DNA of 64,000 nt from Caldilineaceae bacterium (GCA_018003515.1 JAGNDO010000002.1:62001-126000); one strand, 5' to 3'; shown: positions 25,909 to 35,614, counted from the first letter of the stretch. Notes: generated by a model not told the origin, from the sequence alone. Translations and numbers: made by a program.

Positions 25909-26004
25909 CAGGTTCCTCGTCTCATTCTATCCTACATTGTCAAAGCCCAAAAACCGTCAGATTCTCGACAAGAGAATGCTCTTGTCAAACACAGGTGGGA
26001 CGTG

Positions 26005-26133
26005 TCAAACGCCGCCCGATAGTGACCAGGGATGTTGGGCCAAAGTGTACCAGGGGGTCAATGGCAGTGATGACTCGTCCGCGCCGGGGAGGAGGGTGAA
26101 GGTGGGGGTGATGAGGGTGGTGGTGGGTTTCAT
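26005..26133 (-). pseudogene. Relic of the 5' end of a second SNF2 helicase gene
   Basis: The first ~22 codons (MKPTTTLITPTFTLLPGADE) closely match the intact helicase start (MKPQPNPTLITPTYTLLPGADQ), and about 65 bp of DNA are near-identical to 25174-25236. After that the frame diverges and stops at 26005, leaving 42 codons. A TATAAT box (26146-26141) sits only eight bases before the ATG. The rest of 25909-26150 holds nothing else I can support. Confidence 0.75.
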
Positions 26134-26150
26134 GGGGATGATTATATCAT

Positions 26151-26190
26151 AAACAGAGTGGCGCACCCGTGTGGGTGCACCACTCTGTTT
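26151..26190. terminator. Hairpin terminator at the edge of the AT-rich island
   Basis: AAACAGAGTGG(c)GCACCC loop GTGT with matching right arm, flanked by AAAC and GTTTT. It can act for the minus-strand island operon ending at 26308 or for the opposite direction. Confidence 0.65.
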
Positions 26191-26307
26191 TAATCTTGGG
26201 TGCGTTTGGCAATCTGGTGTGGCATTTTCATATCAACGTTATGAGAGCCAAAGTGAATTTGGATAGCTCACAGAGCATACCCAATTTCATACCATCCGGC
26301 CATCAAG

Positions 26308-29300
26308 TTACTTACCGCTCAGTGGTTGTTGGCCAACTTTCGCATAAATAACAGCAGGTTTTCCGTTTATCGAAATTGGCAAATCTGGTTCGGAAATTTC
26401 AAGTCTCCCTACCTGACCCATATCTGCATGTAGTACAATCCACACTGCTTGACCAAAGGGCCGAGGAGGTGTCAACTCAATCCCTAGACTCGCCGGTGCA
26501 TTACCGCCGACAATTCTCGCATAGCCTATTAGATCGCCAAGCGTTCCATTTGCATCTCTGTACACGACCGCCCAACCATCACTTGGCAGACACACATCGT
26601 CAATCCTCAGGGTATGATCATCCAACATGATAGGGTCATCCACCATTAGGAATGGTTCACTTCCAGTGAATGAATATCCGAATCCAGTTAGGCCACATGT
26701 TAGCGGATCAATTGTGACTGTGAGTGCTTTCGCAATTATCTTTCCATCAGTCATTCTAATACTATCCGGCATGGGCAACTCTGCTTTGTTGCCGAGTCCA
26801 TTATCTTGATGGAGGACTGCAAGCAAATCAACATTACCAGTCGGCGGAACATGCACATTGAATGGAACTGCCAAACCTCCACTTCGTCCGGCAGGAACTT
26901 GCTTATAACCCAGCAACTGTTTTCCAGCCATATCGTATATTGCCAGCCACCCTGCCTGCGGAGAAATCAGATCGCGTACCACAATCGATCGTCTAACCAC
27001 TTGATTACTATCAACGTCGATAATGGGTAGGCCGTAAACAAAACTCTCGGCCACGTATTCGTTGTTGGTCAGCAATGGTGGATCAGCCTCAGGATAATCA
27101 AATTGGTTGAGTATCCCACTATCTTCATGCATTACGGCCCAAAGCACTGCCCCACGTGGCACTTCTCGGTTAAAGTATACTAAGACATTTGGCGTACTTC
27201 CAGCACTGACTCTTTTAACTCCGACCAATTGGTTTCCATTCTCTTGCTGTTCATATACTGCAACCCAAGCATCATTGGGCGTGACAACGAGATCCAACAA
27301 TGCACTAAAACCCGCCCGTTCCTGATCTTTCGCCAAGATCGAAGATGTCTTCCCCTCGGATACCGGTTTTGGCGTTGGATCTGATATCACAGACAAAGAA
27401 ACTGTGATTGGTTCAGTTACGGTCATCCCGCCATTGTGTGTTAACTCAAGTATGTAAAGAGTATCTGAGACCGGTTTGTTGTCTTTAGAAATCCCCAGGC
27501 GAATACCTTCATGGATCCCATGCGGGAAGGATTGTTGGGATACAGGCTCTGTATCCGAGCGATTAGGCTCGAAGAGCGTAGCGGTGACCGGTTCACTCAC
27601 GGCAATTCTGGTGATGCGAACAGATGAGCCATCGCCCTCTTGTTCCCGGTCGATATCAACACCAATCAATACTGGAAGATCGAGAGTGACAGTAACAGAA
27701 TTGTGCGGTTCAAGTTGTCGTCGACTATACACACTTAACCAGAATGTTGAGTCAGCAACATACTGCTTGTCGAGTTCAAGCACAATGTTGGAATGTGCCC
27801 CAGGCTCGATGGATTCCTGGAAAATCCGCGGCCCTGGTTCTCCGTTCGAATCCAAATTGAGGGTCAATGTAACCTGTTCAGTTACGTCAAGTTTTGCGAT
27901 TGTGATCATCTTGCCATCTCCAAACTGAGGACTCACGACATCAATATCTGATATCACAGGTAACAGTTTGAGGGTAACTGAGATTGGATCAGCCGCTCGT
28001 TCTCGGTCAAGAGAAGATGTATGAACCCAATAAACAGTATCCGTAACGGGGCGAACCTCAGCAGGTATAGACAAGATCACTTCAGGGTTGAAGGCATCTG
28101 GATATTCACCTGCACGAAGTTCAATAAAGCTAATCGGTTTTGAATCAGGGGGGCCATCACTATCGGCATGCAGACTAACAACAATCGGTATATCTGTTGT
28201 TAGTCTGGTGATTTCGACCTGTGCACCGATACCGACTTGAATGGAGGACGACGTCAATTCCGGTGGCCCAGCTTCAAAAATCAGTGTTGTGGGAATCGGG
28301 TCAAAAACTTCATTGCCCATGGCATCAACAAACTGGTACCAGAATACCGTATCCTCTTTTGGCTTTCCCGCTGGCGGGATCGAAAAGTGTAAATTTTCGT
28401 ATATGCCAGGCTCTTCTAAACGCTGTGTAAAAAGTTCTTTTTCGGAGGGCTTTCCCCCACTATCACCATGAAGTGTAATCTGAACAGGTTCGCTAACCTG
28501 AATATAACCAAGCGTCATTGTCAACCCCTTGCCTACCTGACGAGTCGACAAATCAATATCGACGACTGGGGTAAGATCTAGCAATACGACTGCTTCAGTG
28601 ATCGGCTCGGTTGTTTCGCCAGCGTATACATAGACCAAATACGAAGTATCTATCTTTGGTCTTCGTTCCAGTGGAATCGGGAGCAGAATATCTTCATAAA
28701 TCGGTTTGCCTTCAAGCAAAGATTCTGAAATGATATTCTGATCATCATCTTGAAGTTCTAATGTGACTGGTTTACTGGCACTAATCAAGCCAACAGATAC
28801 TCCCTCTCCATTACCAGCTTGCACTGGAAGTACGTCAAAGTCTGTAACCATCGTGCGCAAAACGAGTTGGAGCTTTTGTCCTTCCGAACTGGGGTCATTG
28901 GGAGTTTTGTACAGGCGTACCCAAAGTAAGGAATCTTCTGTAGGTCGTTCATCAGTGCCAATAACCACCCGTATGTTTCGATATCGTTTTGGGCCAGGGA
29001 ATCGTTGTTGGCGAAGCAAGTTATTCGGATTCATTCCTTCGCCAATAGAATTACTGCCAAGAACGCCCACGAAAATTTCTTTACTGAATACGACTAACTC
29101 CGTCAGCGTGATGGTTCTACCATCACCTATTTGGTACGGATCGATAACAAATCGATCTTTCTTGTCGTTAAGTTGTAAGTGAACTGGAATCTTCTCAACT
29201 GGGGTAACTATATCTGCCTCGTATACTTGAATCCAAAAAATCGAATCGTCCAAGGGTCGTTCGTATTCTGGGATTACCAGGAATAGATTTTCGTGAGTCC

Positions 29301-30651
29301 CTGAAAGCACTTTTGACACGATAGCCGACTGTGCAGGAACGTCATTGTCGTTGGTATAGAGCGACACGGTGACAGTTTTACTGGTTGATAACTGATCTAT
29401 CATGATCTTACTACCATCACCAACTTGAGCAGTAGTAATTGTGATGACATCGGATCTAAACTCGTCTACCAATTGCAATTCGACTGGAAGCATCTTTGAT
29501 GCTCTCACAGAACCTTTCTCAAATGCTTGTACCCAAAAATGTACATCGCCGAGCGGTCGTCCTTCTCCGGGAAACGGGTGCCTCCCGGTTGGAAGGGGTC
29601 TTCTGCCTTGCGGAATTATCAGTGGGAAATTTTCGTATGTCCCTGTTTCTGTAAAGACGGTAGATGTAATCGGCAAATCGTCCGGGACGCCGTAGAAGTC
29701 CTCATACAATGAAACAGTTACTATCTCAGTGGCCGAAAGTCGGTTTACGACAATTTGACTGCCGTCACCTGTCTGTTGCGCTGCAACGTCAAAAACATCA
29801 ATCGAACTCGGTTCACCTTCTTGATCTGCTTCGAGTTCCACTGAAACCACCTTGCTTGCCATGATGTCATTGGGTCCAAATATCTGTATCCAAAACAGAG
29901 AATTTTCCGCAGACTGACTATCTTCTGGGATTGTCAACCGTATTTGATTGTCATTCTCATATGTACCTGTCGGAATAACCAAGGAAACAAGCGGAATCGA
30001 AGCAGGCACACCTGTATTATCCGCATACAATGACATAGTAACGGTATCGCTTACAGACAGAAGATCGACTAAGATCTCACTGCCATCGCCTATCTGCGGT
30101 GACTCTATGGAAAAGGCGTAGATCGAACTTTGTTCGGCTTCCCAGTAGAATTCGACCGAAGCTTGGGCTAAAACTGTCGTTGAATATGCTAGCTGTACCC
30201 AGAAGAGATTGTCACTCTCTGTCCGAATATCCTCTGGGATTACCAAAGGAAAATCTGCATAGGTACCTGATACAAGAATGGTGTAGGTAAGTGGAGGTTG
30301 AGCAGGTACACCTGCATCATCCGCATGTAATGACATAGTTACAGTATCACTGACCGACAGAAGAGCTACAACGATTTCATTGCCATTTCCACTCTGTGTC
30401 GTCACCACCTCAAAGCTTCCGACTAATTCTGTGAAGCCATCGGATAACGTAAGCAAATCTACTTTGTTTGTTATCGTGGATAGATCAACAAAGACAGGCT
30501 CCAGATATACCACGGCTTGCCGATTCGGAGAAGAAATTCCCTCTTTGACACCAACATTGTTATTAGCAAAAGTTGTCGAGAATGTGAGGCCCTCGATCAG
30601 AATAACCAGCAGAAGTGCTGGCAAGATGCCTGCAAGAATCCATTTTCGCAT
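26308..30651 (-). CDS. Large secreted repeat protein ending in DUF7282-like domains
   Basis: 1447 residues. A signal peptide (about 1-29) is followed by roughly ten modules of 90-120 residues with a recurring pattern: (V/I)G(D/N)G near the start, VTVSLYAD...GVP, an L.IPE.xRP strand and xFWVQ. Three C-terminal modules of DUF7282 type follow (LVVTPNDAWVAVYEQ..., LISPQAGWLAIYD..., DVCLPSDGWAVVYRD...), each with a later A.LH.D strand. The N-terminal modules look like diverged copies of the same fold, giving a rod of about 13 domains. No sortase or membrane anchor. SD AAGGGAG precedes ATG 30651. Likely an adhesin or matrix protein, by inference. AT-richer than flanking genes. Confidence 0.75.
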   Translation of the reverse strand: MRKWILAGILPALLLVILIEGLTFSTTFANNNVGVKEGISSPNRQAVVYLEPVFVDLSTITNKVDLLTLSDGFTELVGSFEVVTTQSGNGNEIVVALLSVSDTVTMSLHADDAGVPAQPPLTYTILVSGTYADFPLVIPEDIRTESDNLFWVQLAYSTTVLAQASVEFYWEAEQSSIYAFSIESPQIGDGSEILVDLLSVSDTVTMSLYADNTGVPASIPLVSLVIPTGTYENDNQIRLTIPEDSQSAENSLFWIQIFGPNDIMASKVVSVELEADQEGEPSSIDVFDVAAQQTGDGSQIVVNRLSATEIVTVSLYEDFYGVPDDLPITSTVFTETGTYENFPLIIPQGRRPLPTGRHPFPGEGRPLGDVHFWVQAFEKGSVRASKMLPVELQLVDEFRSDVITITTAQVGDGSKIMIDQLSTSKTVTVSLYTNDNDVPAQSAIVSKVLSGTHENLFLVIPEYERPLDDSIFWIQVYEADIVTPVEKIPVHLQLNDKKDRFVIDPYQIGDGRTITLTELVVFSKEIFVGVLGSNSIGEGMNPNNLLRQQRFPGPKRYRNIRVVIGTDERPTEDSLLWVRLYKTPNDPSSEGQKLQLVLRTMVTDFDVLPVQAGNGEGVSVGLISASKPVTLELQDDDQNIISESLLEGKPIYEDILLPIPLERRPKIDTSYLVYVYAGETTEPITEAVVLLDLTPVVDIDLSTRQVGKGLTMTLGYIQVSEPVQITLHGDSGGKPSEKELFTQRLEEPGIYENLHFSIPPAGKPKEDTVFWYQFVDAMGNEVFDPIPTTLIFEAGPPELTSSSIQVGIGAQVEITRLTTDIPIVVSLHADSDGPPDSKPISFIELRAGEYPDAFNPEVILSIPAEVRPVTDTVYWVHTSSLDRERAADPISVTLKLLPVISDIDVVSPQFGDGKMITIAKLDVTEQVTLTLNLDSNGEPGPRIFQESIEPGAHSNIVLELDKQYVADSTFWLSVYSRRQLEPHNSVTVTLDLPVLIGVDIDREQEGDGSSVRITRIAVSEPVTATLFEPNRSDTEPVSQQSFPHGIHEGIRLGISKDNKPVSDTLYILELTHNGGMTVTEPITVSLSVISDPTPKPVSEGKTSSILAKDQERAGFSALLDLVVTPNDAWVAVYEQQENGNQLVGVKRVSAGSTPNVLVYFNREVPRGAVLWAVMHEDSGILNQFDYPEADPPLLTNNEYVAESFVYGLPIIDVDSNQVVRRSIVVRDLISPQAGWLAIYDMAGKQLLGYKQVPAGRSGGLAVPFNVHVPPTGNVDLLAVLHQDNGLGNKAELPMPDSIRMTDGKIIAKALTVTIDPLTCGLTGFGYSFTGSEPFLMVDDPIMLDDHTLRIDDVCLPSDGWAVVYRDANGTLGDLIGYARIVGGNAPASLGIELTPPRPFGQAVWIVLHADMGQVGRLEISEPDLPISINGKPAVIYAKVGQQPLSGK

Positions 30652-30671
30652 GATATTCTCCCTTATTTGAA

Positions 30672-32093
30672 CTATTTCTGTGATAGGTAAATTGAAAAAT
30701 CACGGATATCGGTATCTGCGCAGAAACGCGCCTGCCAAGCTTTTTCAACTGTACGCAGTTCAAATCTATCGTAAGCCAAATCGTACTTTGTTGGCAACGG
30801 AAGATCACAGATGTCTCCAACACGTTCGTATAAATACGCATACAAGGTGACTTGAGTGTTATTGGCTGCCTGAGCGCAGAACTCTTTGTAGACTGATACT
30901 GGGGTGGTGGGAATGCGAACTAAGGGGACAACTTGAGATTTAGGTGATTCGGTTGCAGAAATATCAGTCTTTGTTATTTCTGCATGTTTTTCTGCATAGA
31001 AATCATCTGTAAGAATGACGATGCAAGCATTTTTCGGCGTATAAACATTAGCGGATATCTCCCCTGGCCAGATTCCAATTTTCACAGCTTGGTTGCTAAC
31101 GGAGATATACGGAAAAGCGTTATCTTCAGGTACTTTCTCGTCGTCAAGAGCAAATCCAAAAAGCGTATCTAATAGACGAAAGGAAGAATTGGAAATTTCC
31201 GGCAACTGCAGCCTATCAATTCGTAGCAGTTCTTCTTTCACCTCACTGCCCGCGGTCCACATATTCTTCTCTGGCCAAGGGAGCGCCCAACGGGCATATA
31301 ATTCTTCCGGGACACCTCCCAAAACGATACCTATTAAGGTGCCGTCAGTCTTTCTTATAACAGGCGATCCAGAATCACCTGCCTCTAATGGTCCCTGCAG
31401 ATTCAATATCTTTGTCTTAAGATCGGGACTTTTGCGTTCCCCTAAGTATTTGTAATAATCTTCAGGTATTCGATCTATTACGAATGCACCAAACGTCCGT
31501 ATACATAATACATCAACGACTCGCTTGATGATTGCATTTGATCTTTTAGGGAAGCCGAATACCAGCACATCTACTATTGACTTGGTGTCGCATGACAATT
31601 GATTAAACGGCAAGGGCGGTGTGTTAACTTGTAATCCATCATTCGGCCAATAAGATCCCCTGTGCTTACCTAATAATGGGGAGTACAGATGTACAATATC
31701 TCCAGCAACATAAACCTCCTTCACCTGAAGACAATCATAAGTGACTATGCCTCTCTCCCTCATGTCTTCATCTTCTTGATCAAACGCCCCCGTAACTGTA
31801 ATTTCTATACAGGGTCCCATAGTACCGGACTCTTTTTCTTTAAAACAACCAATAACACCATGTAGTGCAGTGATAATTCCCTCTTTATCTGAAGAGAAGA
31901 AACCCGTAAGATGGCGCTGTTGATCTGCTTCTTGCCCAAAGCATCCATGTACTGTCAATATTACGACATATTGGCCAATTCTTAGCTCTTCGTCAGGTGA
32001 AGAGATTTCCTCATCAGCAAAGGATTTTGACATGGTAAAAACCATGATAAATATCTGAGCAAGAATTATCGAAATTGCAAATTTTCTCCACAT
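30672..32093 (-). CDS. Secreted trypsin-like (S1 fold) protease
   Basis: 473 residues with signal peptide (1-26, ending SFADE). Protease marks: TALHGVIGC with the catalytic His near residue 76 and LEAGDSGSPVIRK, the serine loop, near residue 240. The Asp of the triad probably lies in the intervening stretch (AGDIVHLYSPL is one candidate). A C-terminal ~170-residue region (after about 300) is unassigned. SD GGAGAAG precedes the ATG. It ends 20 bases before the large repeat protein gene, so the protease may process that protein. Confidence 0.78.
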   Translation of the reverse strand: MWRKFAISIILAQIFIMVFTMSKSFADEEISSPDEELRIGQYVVILTVHGCFGQEADQQRHLTGFFSSDKEGIITALHGVIGCFKEKESGTMGPCIEITVTGAFDQEDEDMRERGIVTYDCLQVKEVYVAGDIVHLYSPLLGKHRGSYWPNDGLQVNTPPLPFNQLSCDTKSIVDVLVFGFPKRSNAIIKRVVDVLCIRTFGAFVIDRIPEDYYKYLGERKSPDLKTKILNLQGPLEAGDSGSPVIRKTDGTLIGIVLGGVPEELYARWALPWPEKNMWTAGSEVKEELLRIDRLQLPEISNSSFRLLDTLFGFALDDEKVPEDNAFPYISVSNQAVKIGIWPGEISANVYTPKNACIVILTDDFYAEKHAEITKTDISATESPKSQVVPLVRIPTTPVSVYKEFCAQAANNTQVTLYAYLYERVGDICDLPLPTKYDLAYDRFELRTVEKAWQARFCADTDIRDFSIYLSQK

Positions 32094-32139
32094 GATCTTC
32101 TCCGATGTCCATAGTTGTTAACGATGGACTGGCCCAAAG

Positions 32140-32949
32140 TTATGGTTTGCTTGCAGCAAGGGGATCTAGATCACACACGATGTCGTCCACAAATGTGCGT
32201 AGCTTAACCGTATCAGTGATAATTGATAATATCTCAAGCTGCGGTGTATACCGCAGTGCAAGTTGGATATTCCCGTCATAGCGGAGCAGGTTTTTTCTCA
32301 TGCTTTCGCAAGTTGAATCCGATGCACCGCTGTAAAACACAGAAAAAGTTGCTGTTTCCTTGGTTGGCTCGATAGGGTTTGGCTTTGCGGTATCTGCCAG
32401 ATATTGAAGAGCAAAAAGTCGCTCTGCTGTAGTGGTTGAGCTAATCCCGACAGAAGACCAAAATTCCATTGCGTCCTGCACATCAGCTTGTGACATCTCC
32501 CACTTATAGTCTCGATAGGGATACGTATTATCAAAGAGTCGTTTTGCGATAACTTGCTCATCAAGTTTTGTTAGTTCAGCCCACGTCTGGACCTCCAACG
32601 TGGTAGTGGTGTTACGCTGCATTCCAGGTATTGCACTAAAAAGGTTGTGCGTGCGAACCGTCAAACCCACTGTTGTACCAATTACAATGCCACCTACCAC
32701 CCACGCAAGCTGACCAAGGGTAATTGTAGTTACTTTGCTGGCTGTACCAGAGGTTACATCTGCATTTTCTTTTGTGCCTCGTCCCGAGCTGAGCGCAGCG
32801 ATTACACCCACAATGGCTGCAATCACAATGTTTACTACAGGTGATGCGGACATACCTGTCAGCCATCCGATTCCGAAACCAATTACAAAAAGAGAAATTC
32901 TCAGGCGCATTTCCGTCTTGTTGCCTTTAATAGATTTGTTTTCACTCAT
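32140..32949 (-). CDS. Membrane protein of unknown function
   Basis: 269 residues. Three hydrophobic segments lie in the first ~100 residues (LRISLFVIGFGIGWLTG, VVNIVIAAIVGVIAALS, LAWVVGGIVIGTTVGL), then a soluble C-terminal part with DNTYPYRDYKW and two Cys (near 217 and 260). No recognisable family. Its position between the L,D-transpeptidase and the protease genes, with gaps of 46 and 89 bases, suggests one operon. Confidence 0.6.
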   Translation of the reverse strand: MSENKSIKGNKTEMRLRISLFVIGFGIGWLTGMSASPVVNIVIAAIVGVIAALSSGRGTKENADVTSGTASKVTTITLGQLAWVVGGIVIGTTVGLTVRTHNLFSAIPGMQRNTTTTLEVQTWAELTKLDEQVIAKRLFDNTYPYRDYKWEMSQADVQDAMEFWSSVGISSTTTAERLFALQYLADTAKPNPIEPTKETATFSVFYSGASDSTCESMRKNLLRYDGNIQLALRYTPQLEILSIITDTVKLRTFVDDIVCDLDPLAASKP

Positions 32950-33038
32950 GCTGTCACTCTTGTTCCTTTTTTCCCTTCATCATCAGTCGATGATTTTCAG
33001 GAATTCTTAATGAAGGTATCGGTAATGCCCCTGTGTGT

Positions 33039-33863
33039 CTATTGATGGACTCTAACTTCTATCCCCACTTTAGCCCATTCAAAAAGTCGTTTGGCATCAT
33101 TAACTGGCAGGTTTACACATCCATGACTGACTGGTACACCAAAATCGTTATGCCAATAGGCTCCATGAATCGCATAATTATCATAAAAGTACATAACCCA
33201 AGGCACATCTGCTGTATCATATCCAATACCGCGCATACGAGTGCTTCGAAATTTCGTGCGAACATTAAAAACACCCGCCACAGTGGGAAACTCTGCACGA
33301 CCAGTACTAATTGCGGTTTCTAGTATCTTCACGTCATCTTCCCAGGCGACCAGACGCTGATCACTTATATCTATATCAATCCACCGAACAGCATTAGAAA
33401 TACCGGACGGCTCAGAATTAGAACTGGTAGGTTGTTGCCAGAGTGATGATGCCGATTTAGGTGTCACTGAATTAACCGAGCGATCATTTTTGATTGTGAT
33501 CGGTAAAAAATACTCATCATAATTGAGATCGCTATGAACCACACGTAGGCGCAGAACATGATCACCATCTGGATATCTCGTTGTGTCCCAGGTAATGAGA
33601 TCAGCCTCAATGTCAATAGCTTTTTCACCAAACACCAAAAACGTTGCTTCTTCCGAATCACCACTGAGAAGAAGATCAAGTTGCCATTTGCGAAGTTCTG
33701 GATGTACGGCGACACCACGTATGACCGCCGACCCTGCTACGACTGCATTCGGACTCGGTGAAGTAATTCCGCTAGCCATCTCCGCAAGTACCGTCCCAGT
33801 CGCCAAGGTAACTAGCACAACCACACACACGACAATCACAAGATAGCGCAGGAATATATGCAT
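33039..33863 (-). CDS. L,D-transpeptidase (YkuD domain)
   Basis: Cross-links or modifies peptidoglycan outside the membrane. 274 residues: signal peptide (MHIFLRYLVIVVCVVVLVTL... to about 27), a beta-sandwich domain (about 30-125, with SGITSPSPNAVVAGSAVIRG and a DWDTTRYPDGDH-like strand), and a C-terminal YkuD domain (about 160-274) with the catalytic HGAYWHNDFG...SHGCVNL motif (Cys near 254). ATG 33863 is chosen since GGGAGAA precedes it and it begins the signal peptide; an in-frame ATG 183 bases upstream would bury that signal. First gene of the AT-rich island operon. Confidence 0.88.
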   Translation of the reverse strand: MHIFLRYLVIVVCVVVLVTLATGTVLAEMASGITSPSPNAVVAGSAVIRGVAVHPELRKWQLDLLLSGDSEEATFLVFGEKAIDIEADLITWDTTRYPDGDHVLRLRVVHSDLNYDEYFLPITIKNDRSVNSVTPKSASSLWQQPTSSNSEPSGISNAVRWIDIDISDQRLVAWEDDVKILETAISTGRAEFPTVAGVFNVRTKFRSTRMRGIGYDTADVPWVMYFYDNYAIHGAYWHNDFGVPVSHGCVNLPVNDAKRLFEWAKVGIEVRVHQ

Positions 33864-34094
33864 CAACTGTTCTCCCAGATGTAAGCTCTTCCGCAGAACT
33901 TGTACGGTCAGAAAATGTGTGATCAAGGATAAAAAGAGCGACCTCACCACCCGCAATATGACGAGAATCTTTGTGGGTTCTGAATTGTAAATCATTTTCA
34001 GATCGTTGGTTTTCAGTCCATTATGTGCCTCTTTTGGCGTATGCACCCATCCGTAAACAACTCAGCACATTTCACGCATCAAGAGGCCCTTTGA

Positions 34095-34145
34095 AACAAA
34101 AACCGGGGATTGATCTGCCCACACTGCGGCAAATCAACCCCCGGT
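34095..34145 (-). terminator. Terminator of the small DUF2292-like gene
   Basis: Minus strand: stem ACCGGGGG/TTGAT/TGCC pairs with its complement around a short loop and is followed by TTTTTGTTT. It lies 63 bases after the stop at 34208. Confidence 0.8.
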
Positions 34146-34207
34146 CATTTCTCATACTCTGTCAGGGTCGACGAAGATTTTATGCGATTGTAAACGCAGC
34201 CAATCGA

Positions 34208-34414
34208 TCAGCTTTCGCCGTTGAAAGCAACAGGACGAAAGTTTATACTCTTGACAGTACGCACGAACCGGAGTTTGCCGTTCTCGACAACCAAGTGAAT
34301 CTCGCCGTACTCTCCAACCTCTTGAAGACACGATTCCAGGAATGAAATAGCAAGCGGGGTAAGTTTTGTGCCGTCATTATAGTATTGTACGTTTTTGGTC
34401 AAATTATTGCTCAT
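34208..34414 (-). CDS. Small protein resembling DUF2292/YezD
   Basis: 68 residues: an N-terminal helix region (LTPLAISFLESCLQEV) and a beta-hairpin (YGEIHLVVENGKLRFVRTVKS). The pattern GYGEI.L.V..G....V.R.x.S is similar to the DUF2292 (YezD) small-protein family, though the match is loose. SD AAGGAA lies eight bases upstream. It has its own promoter about 220 bases upstream and its own terminator, so it is a monocistronic unit with a long leader. Confidence 0.6.
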   Translation of the reverse strand: MSNNLTKNVQYYNDGTKLTPLAISFLESCLQEVGEYGEIHLVVENGKLRFVRTVKSINFRPVAFNGES

Positions 34415-34632
34415 TCATCGTTTCCTTCGCGATCAAAATGGGGAAGTCACCATAGACATGTAGACCGTCAAGAAATAGACGGATATACACGTGTTGTCGG
34501 TTAAGTTTGAATCAACGAAGATGGCTGTGTCCTCGCAGGTGACAGTGACGAGAGAGCAATATTCCTGGGTCAGGCGACCACGGACTTTAGTCGAAAAAGA
34601 GAGGAGTGGAAGAAAGGTTACATTTCCCGCCT

Positions 34633-34661
34633 ATTATAGGGTATGTCAATTCTGATTGCAA
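34633..34661 (-). promoter_or_regulatory. Promoter of the small DUF2292-like gene
   Basis: Minus strand TTGCAA (34661-34656), 17-bp spacer, TATAAT (34638-34633). The implied leader of about 210 bases (34415-34626) has no ORF that I can support. Confidence 0.6.
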
Positions 34662-34800
34662 GTTGACATTTGACCTGAAACCTGCATGACAATTGCCCTG
34701 ACCATACGCCTGACCAAGATCATCGTGACGCCAAATACATCCTCTTCGCCGAATCCTGTGCATCCCTTTTCGTATTTGCAAACCCAGAACTGCCGCCGGT

Positions 34801-34838
34801 CGGTGTAGGGGGTGGCGTTACCGCCACCCCCTACACCG
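34801..34838. terminator. Perfect GC-rich hairpin
   Basis: 17-bp arms (CGGTGTAGGGGGTGGCG) around a short TTAC loop, 55 bases after the stop of the gene at 34893. There is no U-tract, so it may act as a Rho-independent-like pause or RNA 3' end stabiliser. Confidence 0.6.
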
Positions 34839-34892
34839 ATTCAGCCAAACGTGGGATTCAGCACACCCTATGTGTCTCCCACGCTCCTCTGC

Positions 34893-35453
34893 CTACATCA
34901 CGTCCTTACCTGCCTCAAGACTGGCCGTGTGGCCGGGGAGGTCGCTGGCCGTGGTCACCACCGTGCCTGCGCCGCCGGGGTGGTCGACGGTGGTGACGTA
35001 TGCCCACCACAGCCCGCCGGCGGGGGTGGCCGCGCCCTGCTCCACCAGGGTGCCGTCCGCCTGGGCGATCACAAAGGTGACCTGCGCCACCTGGACATCA
35101 TCCCGCACCTTGGCCCGCAGGGTTTCGCCTACCCCGCCGCTCCAGCCCGCCAGGTCCACCTCCACCACTTCGGGGGCGTGCAACCAGTCCGCAGTCGCCA
35201 CGTTGAAGGCCGATTTTGTCGTGCCCTCTGCCTTCTCCACATAGACCGGCTCGTCTTTTGTCTCTTTGGCATAGGCAATCGCTTCTTGGAAGCGGTCACG
35301 CTGGGCCTGCTGCGCCGGGCTGGCCGGCTGGTCGCTGGGTCGTGGCTTGGTGCGGATAATGGTCTGGCCGCCCTTGCCGGTCTGGATCACCAACTGGTCA
35401 CCCAACGAGCCGACCAGACCCGTGATCACGATGTTCTTATCAACTTTTGCCAT
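34893..35453 (-). CDS. Conserved hypothetical protein, DUF6266-like N-terminus
   Basis: 186 residues. The N-terminal part (MAKVDKNIVITGLVGSLGDQ, then GKGGQTIIRTKPRPS and SPAQQAQRDRFQEA) has the layout of DUF6266 proteins: a short hairpin rich in Gly, a basic R-x-x-P segment, then an AQ..QR.RF helix. The C-terminal ~90 residues look like an Ig-type beta domain (LAGWSGGVGETLRAKVRDD...). No signal peptide. AAAGGAGG precedes ATG 35453, fixing the start. A promoter/operator module shared with the 49-residue peptide gene lies about 330 bases upstream. Confidence 0.65.
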   Translation of the reverse strand: MAKVDKNIVITGLVGSLGDQLVIQTGKGGQTIIRTKPRPSDQPASPAQQAQRDRFQEAIAYAKETKDEPVYVEKAEGTTKSAFNVATADWLHAPEVVEVDLAGWSGGVGETLRAKVRDDVQVAQVTFVIAQADGTLVEQGAATPAGGLWWAYVTTVDHPGGAGTVVTTASDLPGHTASLEAGKDVM

Positions 35454-35570
35454 AGGGTATTGCCTCCTTTGGGAGTGAGTTGGCCCCTGATTCCCAAACT
35501 GGGGGACAGACCGTACCATTCAGGCCATGCTGTCCGGGGGGCCGGATAGACTAAATACGTTACGCCTTCG

Positions 35571-35614
35571 CTGCACCTTCACTGCACCTTCACTGCACCT
35601 TCACTGCACCTTCA
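35571..35614. repeat. 11-bp tandem repeat (CTGCACCTTCA) x4
   Basis: Four exact head-to-tail copies inside the predicted leader of the DUF6266-like gene. Not a multiple of three, and no frame here is convincing. Confidence 0.9.

Noticed and set aside
34587-34781. 64-codon minus-strand frame
   Set aside because: Overlaps the promoter at 34633-34661 and has no SD or recognisable domain.
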